From contig JAEMBT020000005.1 in the NCBI GenBank assembly GCA_018873245.2, positions 7,426,001 through 7,490,000 on the forward strand: a stretch of DNA of 64,000 nt, read 5' to 3'. Numbering within the stretch: position 1 is the stretch's first letter; each line of letters begins with the position of its first letter. The DNA is from Archegozetes longisetosus. Lineage: Eukaryota; Arthropoda; Arachnida; Sarcoptiformes; Trhypochthoniidae. Below are positions 1 to 10,949 of the stretch, one piece after another. Both the position numbers and the translations under genes were made by a program. The notes under the pieces are model-generated. The model worked only from the letters and a program-made list of their open reading frames with translations, ran no database searches and was not told where the DNA came from.

Positions 1-414
1 TCAAATAATAGCGGTGACAAAGTGTTACTTAAAGTCAATCTTAAAGTATGATTGGTTTGAGCTTAACACACAATGGCGGAACCAATTAACCGCTAATCTC
101 TTTAAAAGCATAACATTCCGAAAATATACCGGATATATCATTCAACAAATGTTTAATTAGTGTACACTTCATCAAATTTTCAAGAAATCTATTTTAAAAG
201 TCTACAATAGATAAAACATTAAAGTAATGGTTCCGTCACTGGTTTTAAAAATGGTCACATTCAACACAAAAATTTGATGATATAATCAACTTTTTTAGTC
301 TTTTTACTCAAGTAAAATCAACCGTAATATAAAAACTTAATTTTCAAATATGAAAATAAGTCTATTTTAAGAACAAGAAAATCAAATCAAATTGCAATAA
401 AACAAAATAAAAAG
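1..414. other. 3' flank of the GMC oxidoreductase gene
   Basis: AT-rich non-coding sequence downstream of the minus-strand oxidoreductase stop codon. I see no canonical AATAAA on the minus strand here. An ATTAAA variant occurs near 149. Nothing else is recognisable. Confidence 0.5.
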
Positions 415-2638
415 TTATTGATATAACAAGTTTTCATCAATTGTCTCGTACGGCAGTTCAGGTAACCTATCAATCATAGACTTAGGCATTGGTGGTAAAA
501 ATGGTTTAATTCTTCTTCCTTTCATAAGATCTGCAATTTTCTCTGCAATCATAGCAGTGGGAGCGTTTGTATTACCAGAGATCAAAGTTGGTATAATTGA
601 AGCGTCCACTACGCGAAGGCCTTTAACACCTTTGACTCTTAATTGTGGATCAACGACAGCAGTGGGATCATTTTTAGCACCCATTTTACAAGTTCCGACC
701 GGATGCCAGATTGTAGTTGTATAGACTCGTATAGCACATCTTAAGTACTGATCGGAATATATGGGTAATGACTCGCATCCCGGAAATTTAGTCTGAAATA
801 GTTGTGCGTTATATTTCTTAAAGGGTGGCGTATTTCCGACTTTCATCGCTATTTTCACGCCTTCCATCAGTACATCCAAATCGAATTCATCACCAAAAAA
901 GTTTGGTTCAATTATTGGTGATTCGTATGGATCTTTAGATCTCAATCTGATCCAACCTCTTGACTTTGGTCGAAGAAGTGTTGGGTATATGCTAAAAGTG
1001 TCACGACCTATGTATGGCACGTAGACTTGTTTAAAAAATCTCTTGGTGAGACCTTGTATTTTGAAGAATCTAAATCCAATATCAGATGATAGACTACCTG
1101 ATTTAATATGAACAAAATTATAAAATTTCAAGAAATTAAATAGAGGTAAAAGACTAACAATTCCAACGGGTCAATAGTGAAAGAGAAAAGTTGGCAGAAT
1201 TTGGACACTTAAACTGAAATTGAGTTGAAACTTTTAGTTAAAACTAACGATAAAGTTCAGTGAAGGCTTATGTTGAAGTTATAGAAAGCTTAAACAGTTT
1301 GATCTTAATCTGAATAAAAGTTGAATACCAGGCAACATATGGAATTGTATATCAGGCCAATCGTCGTTTTGATTTGCATATTTAGTTTTAACAAAAGCAA
1401 TTCCTTCCAATATATTACTTGTTAACGTGTTGTTTCTAGTAATGAAGTAGTTGTAAAATCTCCATGGGGCCGCATCTTCGAATATTTCCAATGAAATCGT
1501 GTTATTCAAACTAAAATGAATACCACTCGCAACATGTTCTTGTAAATTATCACCAACTGGTAGATCAGCGATCACTGGTATACCCAAATCAGTCAAATGT
1601 TTGGCGTTTCCAATGCCTATCAATGGAATTTAGTTTTTCATTATGATACTAAAGGCGAACATGTCACGTATACATGCCTGAAAGCATTAAAATTTTGGGC
1701 GAATTAATAGATCCTGCAGATAGTATTATCTCTTTCCTTGCATACACAATATGTCTTCTGAAACCACGGTTAAACTCTACAGCAATCGCTCGATTTTCTT
1801 CATTAAATAATATTCTTGTGACATAAGATTTTAACAAAATGTGTAAATTAGTTCTATTGACGTGTGGCTGCAAATAAGCCTTTGCTATTGAACATCTTTG
1901 ACCATCTCTGATAGTTCTCTGGGGTATCGCAAAACTTGATTGAATCGGACCATTGAAATCTGCAGAAGGATAACCCAAATAGGGTCCGGAATCACGAAAA
2001 GCTTGAGCTATTTTTGTTGGCGAGGAATATGTCGATACAGTCAGAGGACCGCCAACTCCATGATAGCCAGTCGCAATATATGCCGGGTCGCGATTATCTT
2101 CCGATTTGATGAAATACGGAAAAACTTCAGGCCATGACCAGCCATTGGCACCATCAGCTGCCCATTTGTCATAATCTCGAGCGTTTCCCCGGACATAAAG
2201 CATAACATTTATAGATGAAGATCCACCTAAAGATTTACCGCGAGCCCAACGACTTTGTCTGCCTCTAATTCCAAAACAAGACTTGTTCTGTGGTTCAGTC
2301 AAAAAAGCCCAATCCATAGGTGTTTCTTGTAAATAGAATGCCATCAGTGGTATATCAGACGCAACATTTTCCGTATAACCAGCCTCTAGTAGTAAGACCG
2401 TCTTTGTGGGATCTTCAGAAAGTCGCGATGCCATGACTCCACCTCCAGTACCACCGCCAATCACTATATAATCGTATTCCTGATCCCAAACATTTCTTTT
2501 AGCTAATTGTTCGTGTTCTTCTTGACTGTTTATTATAAAGTAGAATACTGCCGAAAACAGTGGTAATAGTGGTAGAGTACGTCTTAAATCAGTAATATAT
2601 GTGATTATGACGTGAACAAAAAAGTTTGCATCAACCAT
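415..2638 (-). CDS. GMC-family FAD oxidoreductase (glucose dehydrogenase-like), 3 exons
   Basis: Exons are 1678-2638, 1329-1616 and 415-1097; all phases match and give 643 aa, the usual length for arthropod GMC proteins. Residues about 7-36 are hydrophobic (signal or anchor). The FAD-binding Rossmann motif [12 protein letters not shown] lies at about 56-67, followed by VLLLEAG with its acidic residue at 85. The first GMC signature ([18 protein letters not shown]) is at about 134-151. The second ([14 protein letters not shown]) ends exactly at the exon 1/2 junction. The predicted catalytic His is in WHPVGTCKM (about 548), and the partner Asn lies in GNTNAPT (about 591-597). I chose the ATG at 2638 because the upstream extension of the frame has only a TTG; a TATAAAAC lies 43 bp upstream. 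Known family role: FAD-dependent oxidation of an alcohol or sugar. The substrate cannot be told from sequence. Intron 1 (1617-1677, 61 bp) must use a GC donor to keep frame; intron 2 (1098-1328) is GT-AG. Confidence 0.93.
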
Positions 2639-2680
2639 TTCTAATCGATTATACAATCCGATTAAATGACTTCACTATTA

Positions 2681-2688
2681 GTTTTATA
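2681..2688 (-). promoter_or_regulatory. TATA box of the GMC oxidoreductase gene
   Basis: TATAAAAC on the minus strand, 43 bp before the chosen ATG. A start of transcription about 30 bp downstream would leave a very short 5' UTR, so the assignment is tentative. Confidence 0.4.
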
Positions 2689-2699
2689 ATTCGGTCGAG

Positions 2700-4540
2700 A
2701 AGTTTATCAATACATTTAAATAATAGACTAGTGGACACCATAAAACAATAAAAAGATTTTAAAACTAATTAATGCAAAAATGCCCACGTGTTATCAAAAG
2801 TTAGATTTTATAAATTGAAATATGGATTTGGACCACAGGGCATATGCAATATCTACGACTAACTTATTTACTACTAGTAAGTAAATCAAACTCGGTTGCT
2901 TTCTTGTTTCCTCAAAAATTCAATTATCGCTTTCTGATCATCATCAATAGGTACAAATGACTAATGAATTTCGAATCAGGTGTCAAAACTATTACAATAT
3001 CAACCGAACTATCGTATGAACAACTTTTTAAGTCTTGCTCAACTAGTGGTCAAAGTGACTTCCAATCTCTATTAGTACTTAAATACATTTTGCTTTAGCA
3101 ATTTTTAATGAATAACAGTTTAAAATGAACTAATATTCGTACAATGATTAGTAAGCGATCAAGAGTATGACTATTACGACAAACCAATGCACATTCAAGT
3201 TGAAGATTTCGAAAGTGAATAGTTCAGATTTAAGTACAATATATTTTTTTAAAGATGACTTTCCAGTGAAAGCAATGTTCACGTTTATGGGTTAATTTTA
3301 GGACCTGTAGAGCTTATGGGGAGAGACACCCAAAGATTTTTCAAAATTGATATGTAGTTCTTTACTGAAAAAGGTGCTCTTACAAAAAGCTTTGAAATAG
3401 TATTAAGAACCAAAAAAGCTATTGTCAAAGTCAAGAGAAGCAATACTGTTGTTTCAAAACTCATAAATCAAAGTTAAGTGCATCTGAATGATAAAAATGA
3501 TTCAATTTTGATACTTCGATCAATTAAACTATTTCATACAATAAAATAATTAAACCTCTCGATAAAGTACTAAAACACTTGCAATCAAATAAAGTTTGGA
3601 ATTTATTTTCAATGATGATTATTTTTAATAAATTGTTCGCTTCAATTACTCAATAATTTGGAAATTTGCTAATATTTATTAGTATTAAATAGTTAGTAAC
3701 AAAAGACTTCAACAAATTTAGACACTATTTCAACCATTTTTTAAACAACTAATTATTGTTTTGAAAAAATACTTACTGGTATACTGTTTAGTTTAGCCAT
3801 TCGTAGTCCACTTCAAGTACTGACATATTGTAATGTTTTATTCATTTTTGGGAGTTAATATTTTTCAACATTGAAAAATGTCCAACTTATTTAAGAAATT
3901 TGATGTCGAACCATAGATTGAACGTTTTAGCTCTCATTTCAATTGAAAGAGAGGTTGCTTCATCTTTAAATAATTTCCTTATTGAGTTTGCTAAAAATCA
4001 TCGTATTGATTTAAACTTTGATTCAATAAAGCCTGATCCTGGTTGAAAAATTAGGAATTTTAGCTCCCCCAACTAATATAGCTGACTACGGCAGTGGGAA
4101 GAGGTTATATATAACAGTACACGCACTACACAAACTCCCTTTAAGAGCCCTAAACATTCTGGAAACGCTCCATAAACACGAACAGTGAGTGAAATTTATT
4201 CTTTAGAAAGAGTAGAAATACAAATCATATTTCTAATATCAAAATTAAAATAGCATTTAGTAACTCTCTAACCATTTTAATTTCAAAAAGCCCTAGCATT
4301 ATTCGCATTTTATGCGTAAAAATTACGGAAACAAAAGAGAGACACAGAATTTTAAAAAAGAAAACTTAACGAATGAGAATATGACAAGAATAGAGAATGA
4401 CTCAATTTTTGCAATATATATATATATATATTCCTATATTCCCATTTATATAATGAAATAATCTTACCACAAATAGACCAACATCCATTATTAAATATCG
4501 AAAGTATTGATTAAAAGCGTTCAAAATGATAAACAAGACT
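2700..4540. other. Intergenic, AT-rich, nothing recognised
   Basis: No open frame of note on either strand and no recognisable repeat apart from a short (TA)n at about 4415-4432. Confidence 0.5.
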
Positions 4541-4545
4541 TTTCA

Positions 4546-5190
4546 TTAACCGAATTCTCGAGCTTCCTTCGTGGATGTCATAATCGAGACCTATTCGTCT
4601 ATTAATCCGATAAACAATTACCAGGTTATCAGATGGAAGCCATTGGAGCCAAATGCTGTTCTGTCTTAACTATAGCAGGTATCATCAAAATAAATAAGTT
4701 CTAGCCATTTGGACCAAAGTATTGGATAATTACCCTTAATCTATCCAATTGGCATGTACTCTACATTATTCTTTTCAATACACAATGGAGGATATAGTAG
4801 TGGTATTGATGGCCGACATTTAGTATCATTCCTCTCAGTAAATCTTTTAACTCGTGGTAAAACTAGTAGTTTGGGTTCTGGATTTTTATACAAGCAAAAG
4901 TTGCTTGCCTATACTGATCTAGGCCAAGAATTTTTGCCAATATATCAGGATTGGGAACTTGGAGTTGAGGATGGAATGAAAATTGACTCAAACAATATTT
5001 ATGTCGTACTAATATTTCTTCCATTCCTACATTCCATTCTTCGACAGCCATAATCTTACCACTATTTGGTATGATTGAATAACTGTCTTAGGCGTATCTT
5101 CGATTGCTTTTTTCTATAACTAACCCCCAAGCTATCGAATCATTTTCGAACTCATTCGCGACCAAAAAACAGATTTTAGTTAACATAAAC
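4546..5190 (-). pseudogene. Decayed protein-coding sequence, family unidentified
   Basis: The minus strand carries coding-like sequence broken by stops and frame changes. From about 4910 down to 4546 one frame runs for about 120 codons with four in-frame stops (TAG, TAA, TAA, TAG). It includes RVKRFTERNDTKCRPSIP, IEKNNVEYMPIG, ILWSKWLELIYFDDTCYS and VSIMTSTKEAREFG, before a final TAA. Upstream, a second frame (4863-5051) has MAVEEWNVGMEEILVRHK and PNPDILAKILGLDQYRQA. Further up, other frames give EDTPKTVIQSYQIV and NEFENDSIAWGLVIEK. Composition is richer in G+C than the flanks and the pieces read as one continuous protein of about 200 residues. I do not recognise the family; a cellular pseudogene and a transposon remnant are both possible. 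Confidence 0.45.
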
Positions 5191-5450
5191 TCTAAGGCTA
5201 GGAAAAACTTAGTTGTTTAGAGTTATAACTTTCATATTGATCAGAGTTTCGAGAACAGCTTATGATCGGTAAATGAAAAATTAGTTCAGCCTCGACCTAA
5301 ATAACTGATCCCTGTTTTGGATTTTAGACAAAATGCTTATTCTAAACACTCATCAATCACTATTAGCTTAGCACCAGCTCATACATAGATTACAAAGAGA
5401 GTTTTTATTTGATTCGATCACACTTTCTGATAATCAAAAGAAGAACCAAC

Positions 5451-5800
5451 TCAATTTCCATTCTCTCCTTTCAAATCGAATACTCCGCTAGTTTTCAGAT
5501 TATTTACATAAACCAAATTATAGAATCGATTAGATTCACGATCACTTCTTCTTACGTCTCTTTTCACAGTCAAACCGACAGCAAGATCTACATTAAAGCA
5601 CTGGTTCGTATACACGGAATCAATTTCTTGAATTGAATCGCATGAATAGTCACCAAAGAAGTCCACAATATTGAGATTGCATTTGAAAAGTCTAGGTTTA
5701 TATATAAATACATGACATCCGGCATTTTCGGGTCTTCTTCTTGAACCAATGTGTAACAAATTCAATATCCGAGTGTTTACCTGAATATTACAACGAAGGA
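5451..5800 (-). CDS. Possible single coding exon, unknown product
   Basis: An uninterrupted minus-strand frame of over 100 codons ends at 5451. It has no ATG at its start but is preceded by ATATTCAG at about 5782, which would serve as a splice acceptor. The peptide is polar with four cysteines (AGCHVF, LFKCNL, YSCDSI, NQCFNV) and ends DLKGENGN. I found no upstream exon. It sits just upstream of the decayed sequence at 4546-5190 on the same strand and could belong to the same broken gene. Function is unknown and the frame may be fortuitous. Confidence 0.2.
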
Positions 5801-7149
5801 ATTTTCATGCAAAACCGATTCTCAATATTAAATACTTGATGTGTATAGACTTTGCTTAAGAATTTAATATAACTAGTATTTAGAAAATAGCTGAATGGAG
5901 AAAACATTGTAACCCTGCAAGCCATAATTTGGTACTCCTATGGATTTTCTCAAATAAACATTAGTTTTTAGTTCGTTTAGATCTTTAGCCGCATCCATTC
6001 TGTCGAGCAATCTGTCACTTATGTTTTTAATCAACACAGTTTGTTTGCTTTTAAAATAAATATCGATCTTGCTATGGATTTTCGTCTGTGTTGTTAAAAA
6101 TTTTGCTCATGTTTTAGTTAAGTTAGGATTAGGTAATACTTAAAAAGGCAGAACTAACCTAAGCTTAAACTAGTAAAGTACTATTGACAAGTGTGATTCG
6201 CAGCAATACAGGTAACAATAGCTCAGTTAAGCCTAAATCTTTGCTTTGACTACTTTGAGGCGAAAATTTACTCTAATTTTTGTTTAAGTTGTTTTTGAGA
6301 ATTTTCTAACTTATGACTGTTGGAAAAATTTTAAAAATTACTACTGAAAAATTGAAACAGTTATTAGATTTTGCTTTAATTTCTAGGAAAAATTTCTTTC
6401 AAGTCAGTTTGATTTTCAAGTATTACATAAACAGCTTTACTATAGATTGAAGTGAGTCGTTGCAAATGTCGGCCACACTTTGGTTGGGTTAAAATTACGT
6501 CATACTAATAAAGGCAAATCAAATATAAACATCTAAAGTATTATTAGAAAAGATAATTTGCATGAATAATCAACCCAATCTCTAATAAAGGTGGCTTTGT
6601 TGTTATGCAAAACTTTTCAGACTTGATGTGTGATTATAGTAAATAGGAAAATGATTTTCAAGGTTTTCACAAGTTTGAGACGTATAGTAAAAAGTGTCAG
6701 TCACCCGGTGATGAACACTTAATTGACATTACCGAGTGATGAGACACTTGAAATAGTGAACTACTACTTTAATTTAACTGACAAATATTGTATCTATATT
6801 CATTATTACAGTTTATAAAAAGTGCTTTTTTCAAGTTTTAGTCAGCGTATCTAATCAGATCGTTTTCTATTGAGAATTTATTAATTTTTGTTTAACACTT
6901 ATACATTTAAAAAAATGTTTAACAGTTTATAAAAATAGTTAACAAATAATTTGAGTTTTTGTCATTGATTGAGCGATTGACGCCTTCATCGTATCATTTT
7001 CTCCTCAAACAAATCAAACAGTTTGAGAGCACTCTGATTGAGAAACATTTTCTATTTGATTAAATAAATAGACTATAATTAAACAAATTGGTTGGCGACT
7101 CAAAAGTATAGTTTCCAACTGTTTGACAAGACTTAAATAAACGAAAGTA
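5801..7149. other. 3' flank of neuroligin and intergenic DNA
   Basis: AT-rich, with no coding sequence seen. It contains the likely neuroligin 3' UTR (7149 down to about 6860). Confidence 0.4.
6877..6882 (-). terminator. Candidate polyadenylation signal for neuroligin
   Basis: AATAAA on the minus strand, about 270 nt downstream of the neuroligin stop codon at 7150-7152. This is the first canonical hexamer I noticed in that direction. Confidence 0.35.
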
Positions 7150-10023
7150 TTAAATTTTCAATTGATTGCGTTCTATACAAACTGGTACTGTTATGTGATT
7201 CATTTCAACTTCTTGTTGATAATCACCTATGCCATAATCGATTGAGCACTGCTGTGAAGGCACTGAACATATTGTTTGTTCTGGAACTGATTCCAATGTC
7301 AATTTATGCATTTTGCTATGGGTTTGACCTCTTCTCAAACTATTTGTATTATTGTGTTGATACTCGTTTTGATTTAAATTAGTTGTTAATACTGTACTAA
7401 TTGGTGATACATTGAGTGGCGATTGACGTGAAGATAACTTTGTATGAGATGCTGATAACATCAAAGATGCTTCTTCTGGGATTGAGCCCTATTTGATAGA
7501 AGAGAAATAGCAATGATTTAGGCATTAGAGTCTGGCAAAAGTTTCTACTCTTTTGTAATGCAAGTTATGCCGCATTTATTGAAATTGCTCAGCCAAACAA
7601 ATTGTAAATTTAGTATATCATATAAATTGTTTCATATCTTATGCATGACTCGTAAACAAATATTTTTATATTTCATATTATATTACTTTCTATCTGATTA
7701 CTGAAGTTATGAAAAAATAGTTTCGATTTGTTTGAAAGACAAATAACTTAATTGAAAAGAAAAATTAGAATAGCTTAAATGAATACTAACATAAATAATG
7801 TTAGTAGCAGTAATAATAACTTAAAGTTGCATTTCTTTCAATTTATGACCTAATATTTCTTCATTAGTTGCTTCATCTCAAATAAGTAAAGCTTTAGAGA
7901 TTGTTTGATAAATACAGCTAAAGTCAGGATTGTATGCCTATTATCAGCTCATTCATTGGTCAATTTTCAAGTACAAATCAACATTGAATTTAACTTCGGT
8001 TTAAAAAACGGCAGTCAAATCACTAACAATCTTTCTACCAATTAATAAGTCTCTATTTTCCAAATGAATAGGCTTAAGAGTGAGTTCGACTTATTCTTAA
8101 AAAAGAAATATTTCAAATTCAAGTCGGAGATTACATTGCATATTCCCAATGGGTATATAATTTTGACTTTTCTTGTATATCGAGTTTAGGGAATTTATAG
8201 AAAAAACAAATTAGAGATTTCATATGTAAATTATTGTTGAGTATGACTAATATTATTATGCATTAGTCTTCTCTAATAACGTGCATTAGTATTAAAAAGC
8301 AAACACATAAGAGAGACAACCAGAAAAAATTGCAAGTAATAGCAAATCAATATTTACATCATCGTTATGGTGATGATGATGATGGTTATGACCAGATGCG
8401 AGAGTAATACTACGTTTCGGTGTGTCCGATCTGGTCTTGGCGTTACGATCCAATTGGTAATAAACACCCGCAAATATTAACATATTTAGAATCAGTAATG
8501 AGCAGCCGATCGCTATTGTGACCGATAGGGCAGTCGCGTAACCGCTCTCGTTCATCACCGACAGAGCAGTTGCTGTTGTCTTATTCGTCAAAGTGTCGTC
8601 GATCACAGATATACCACCAATTGATTCGTGGTTCAATACTGAGTTATCATTGTTTATACCATTCAATAATGGTGACATTGTAGTATATCTCATAGTGCCT
8701 GGTATTGGACTGACTCCAGCTTGAAATGGAGGGGTCGGCAATGGCTGTAGAAACTTGAAGGCTATTTGCCTAACAATACCGTCATACGTGGATGGGTTCT
8801 CGTGATCTTGTAGTAAATGATGCCTCAAATAGACGTCTTCATCTCCAGGTTTATGTAGTCGTGGGATTAAGTGCAACCAAAATGATAGTCTATGGCTATG
8901 ATAGTGGTCTCTGACTTTTGGCTTCATTCCTAAGTTAAGCAACAATTATGTAGAATGAAAAGTATGCATCAAAAGTGAAGCTCAGATGGGAGACAATAAG
9001 AGGGATGAGAGCAAAATATGGGCAAATTATTGATCATTCTCTCTAATATTTATTGCGTTCAACTCCGGTCTGAAGATTAATGTGATATCACTTTAAGATT
9101 CAATGGTGCAAACACTATAATTGTGTTTGAAAGTGATTGATTGAGCAATTAACGACTTGGGATGTGAAAAATTCAATATTATTAAGAAATTCTTTAAAAA
9201 TTTTCCGAATATATAGACTGTTCTGAATTGAATTTATCAGTGAATTTGATAAAAAATTGATAAGAGAAACAAATATTGGAAAGGAACATGACATAACGAA
9301 GCATCAATTCAGTCTATTAGGGATAAATTGTTTTGATGCATGTCTTATTGAATATATGACTTTCTTAAGTGATCTCTAATGTCATTTTTCCCTCATGCAG
9401 CTCATATTTAAATTAGGTTTTGGTTAGGCTTAAATCGTGTTAAGTTTTAGTATTTTTAAGTATAAGATAGATGATTTTTTAAGTCCACTCTTCTTTGGTA
9501 ACTTATCAAGTATTAATGGTTAGCTGCAACTAAGATATTTTTGCATTTTTACCTATCATCAGATATTTTCTCTGAACAGAATCATATTGAGGCCACTGAA
9601 CACTATCAAAACGTCCTTTTGATCTTTCATTCGACTGTTGATGTGACTCGTATTCGTGATGTCCTACGTTTGGATCACTATAGTTAGAGAAATCAAATTA
9701 AGTTATTCTCATTTGAATTATTAATTTCCTAAAATTTGATATTGATTCTAGATTTTTGCTATGCTATCTAAGTTTGATGTTTTGAAAAAAAAACAAGTTT
9801 ATTGCAAAGAATTAACTTTTTTCTTTGTCAAGCTTTTATAAAACTCTTCATCATTTTTAAGGAATTTGTGAAAGTATTTGGCGTTAAGGGATCAGACCTT
9901 CAATAGATGATTATCTGAACACCTAGACTACAGAATAGAGGGAATTGAAATACGATATCAAAAAAGTAGAATAGAAAATGAACAGCAAATAAAGAATAAG
10001 ATGAATTTGTTAGAAGGGAAGAG

Positions 10024-10084
<61 letters not shown>

Positions 10085-10883
10085 AGAGAGAAACAAATTT
10101 TTTATTTTGATAAAATCGATTCTACTTAAAGTGATCCTATTTTTCAAAACTAAACTCAATTGAAATTTCTTTTATTTCTCTGTTTATTAAATGAAAAGAA
10201 GAAGAATAAGAATGAGAAGAAGAAAAGGAGAGAAAAATAGAGAATATTTGATTGGAATATTGGAATAGATGACAAGACCTCATACTAAATGGCTTATACA
10301 CTCATATTAATAGCTAAAGAGAAGCCCAGAATTGAGAACACATGAGTATAAAGCAGTGCCTAAAAACCAGTCCTAATGTCGATCCAGAATTTCGATTAGG
10401 AGGAAATGTTTTCTTACAAAAGGGACATCAAATAACGAAAAGAATCGAATCGAGAGGAATGCGAATCGTGACTCAGGAGACAAATCAGGGCACAAATGCA
10501 TGTCCGCATACAATGATCTCTTCTGTATATATGTGCTGATAGAGGCAATAGTGGCAACATTCTAATTAGTTTGTGATACGAGAATTATATAAGCAATGCA
10601 TCGGATTAGTGCTATAAAGTCCTATCTCTAATTCCAATAGCATCATAGTTAGCACTCTATAGCACTCACCCGCCAATGGCTTTACCATTGCTTCTTAAGG
10701 CAGTCTAAAGAGAAACTAATTCTAGTGCTAACCAAATTTCATACAAATCAACAAATCGGTTCTGACTTGTCCTTAGGAAGCGCCAATTTTAGTCAAGAAT
10801 TTTAATTAGGTTTTTATTTACTTAAACTAGGATTAAGTTGAGAGAGAAGCTTGTTATTCACATGCAGATAGAAATCTTGAGAA

Positions 10884-10949
<66 letters not shown>

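Noticed and set aside
1940..2137. Plus-strand open frame within the GMC gene
   Set aside because: Antisense shadow of exon 1; no motif and no start context.
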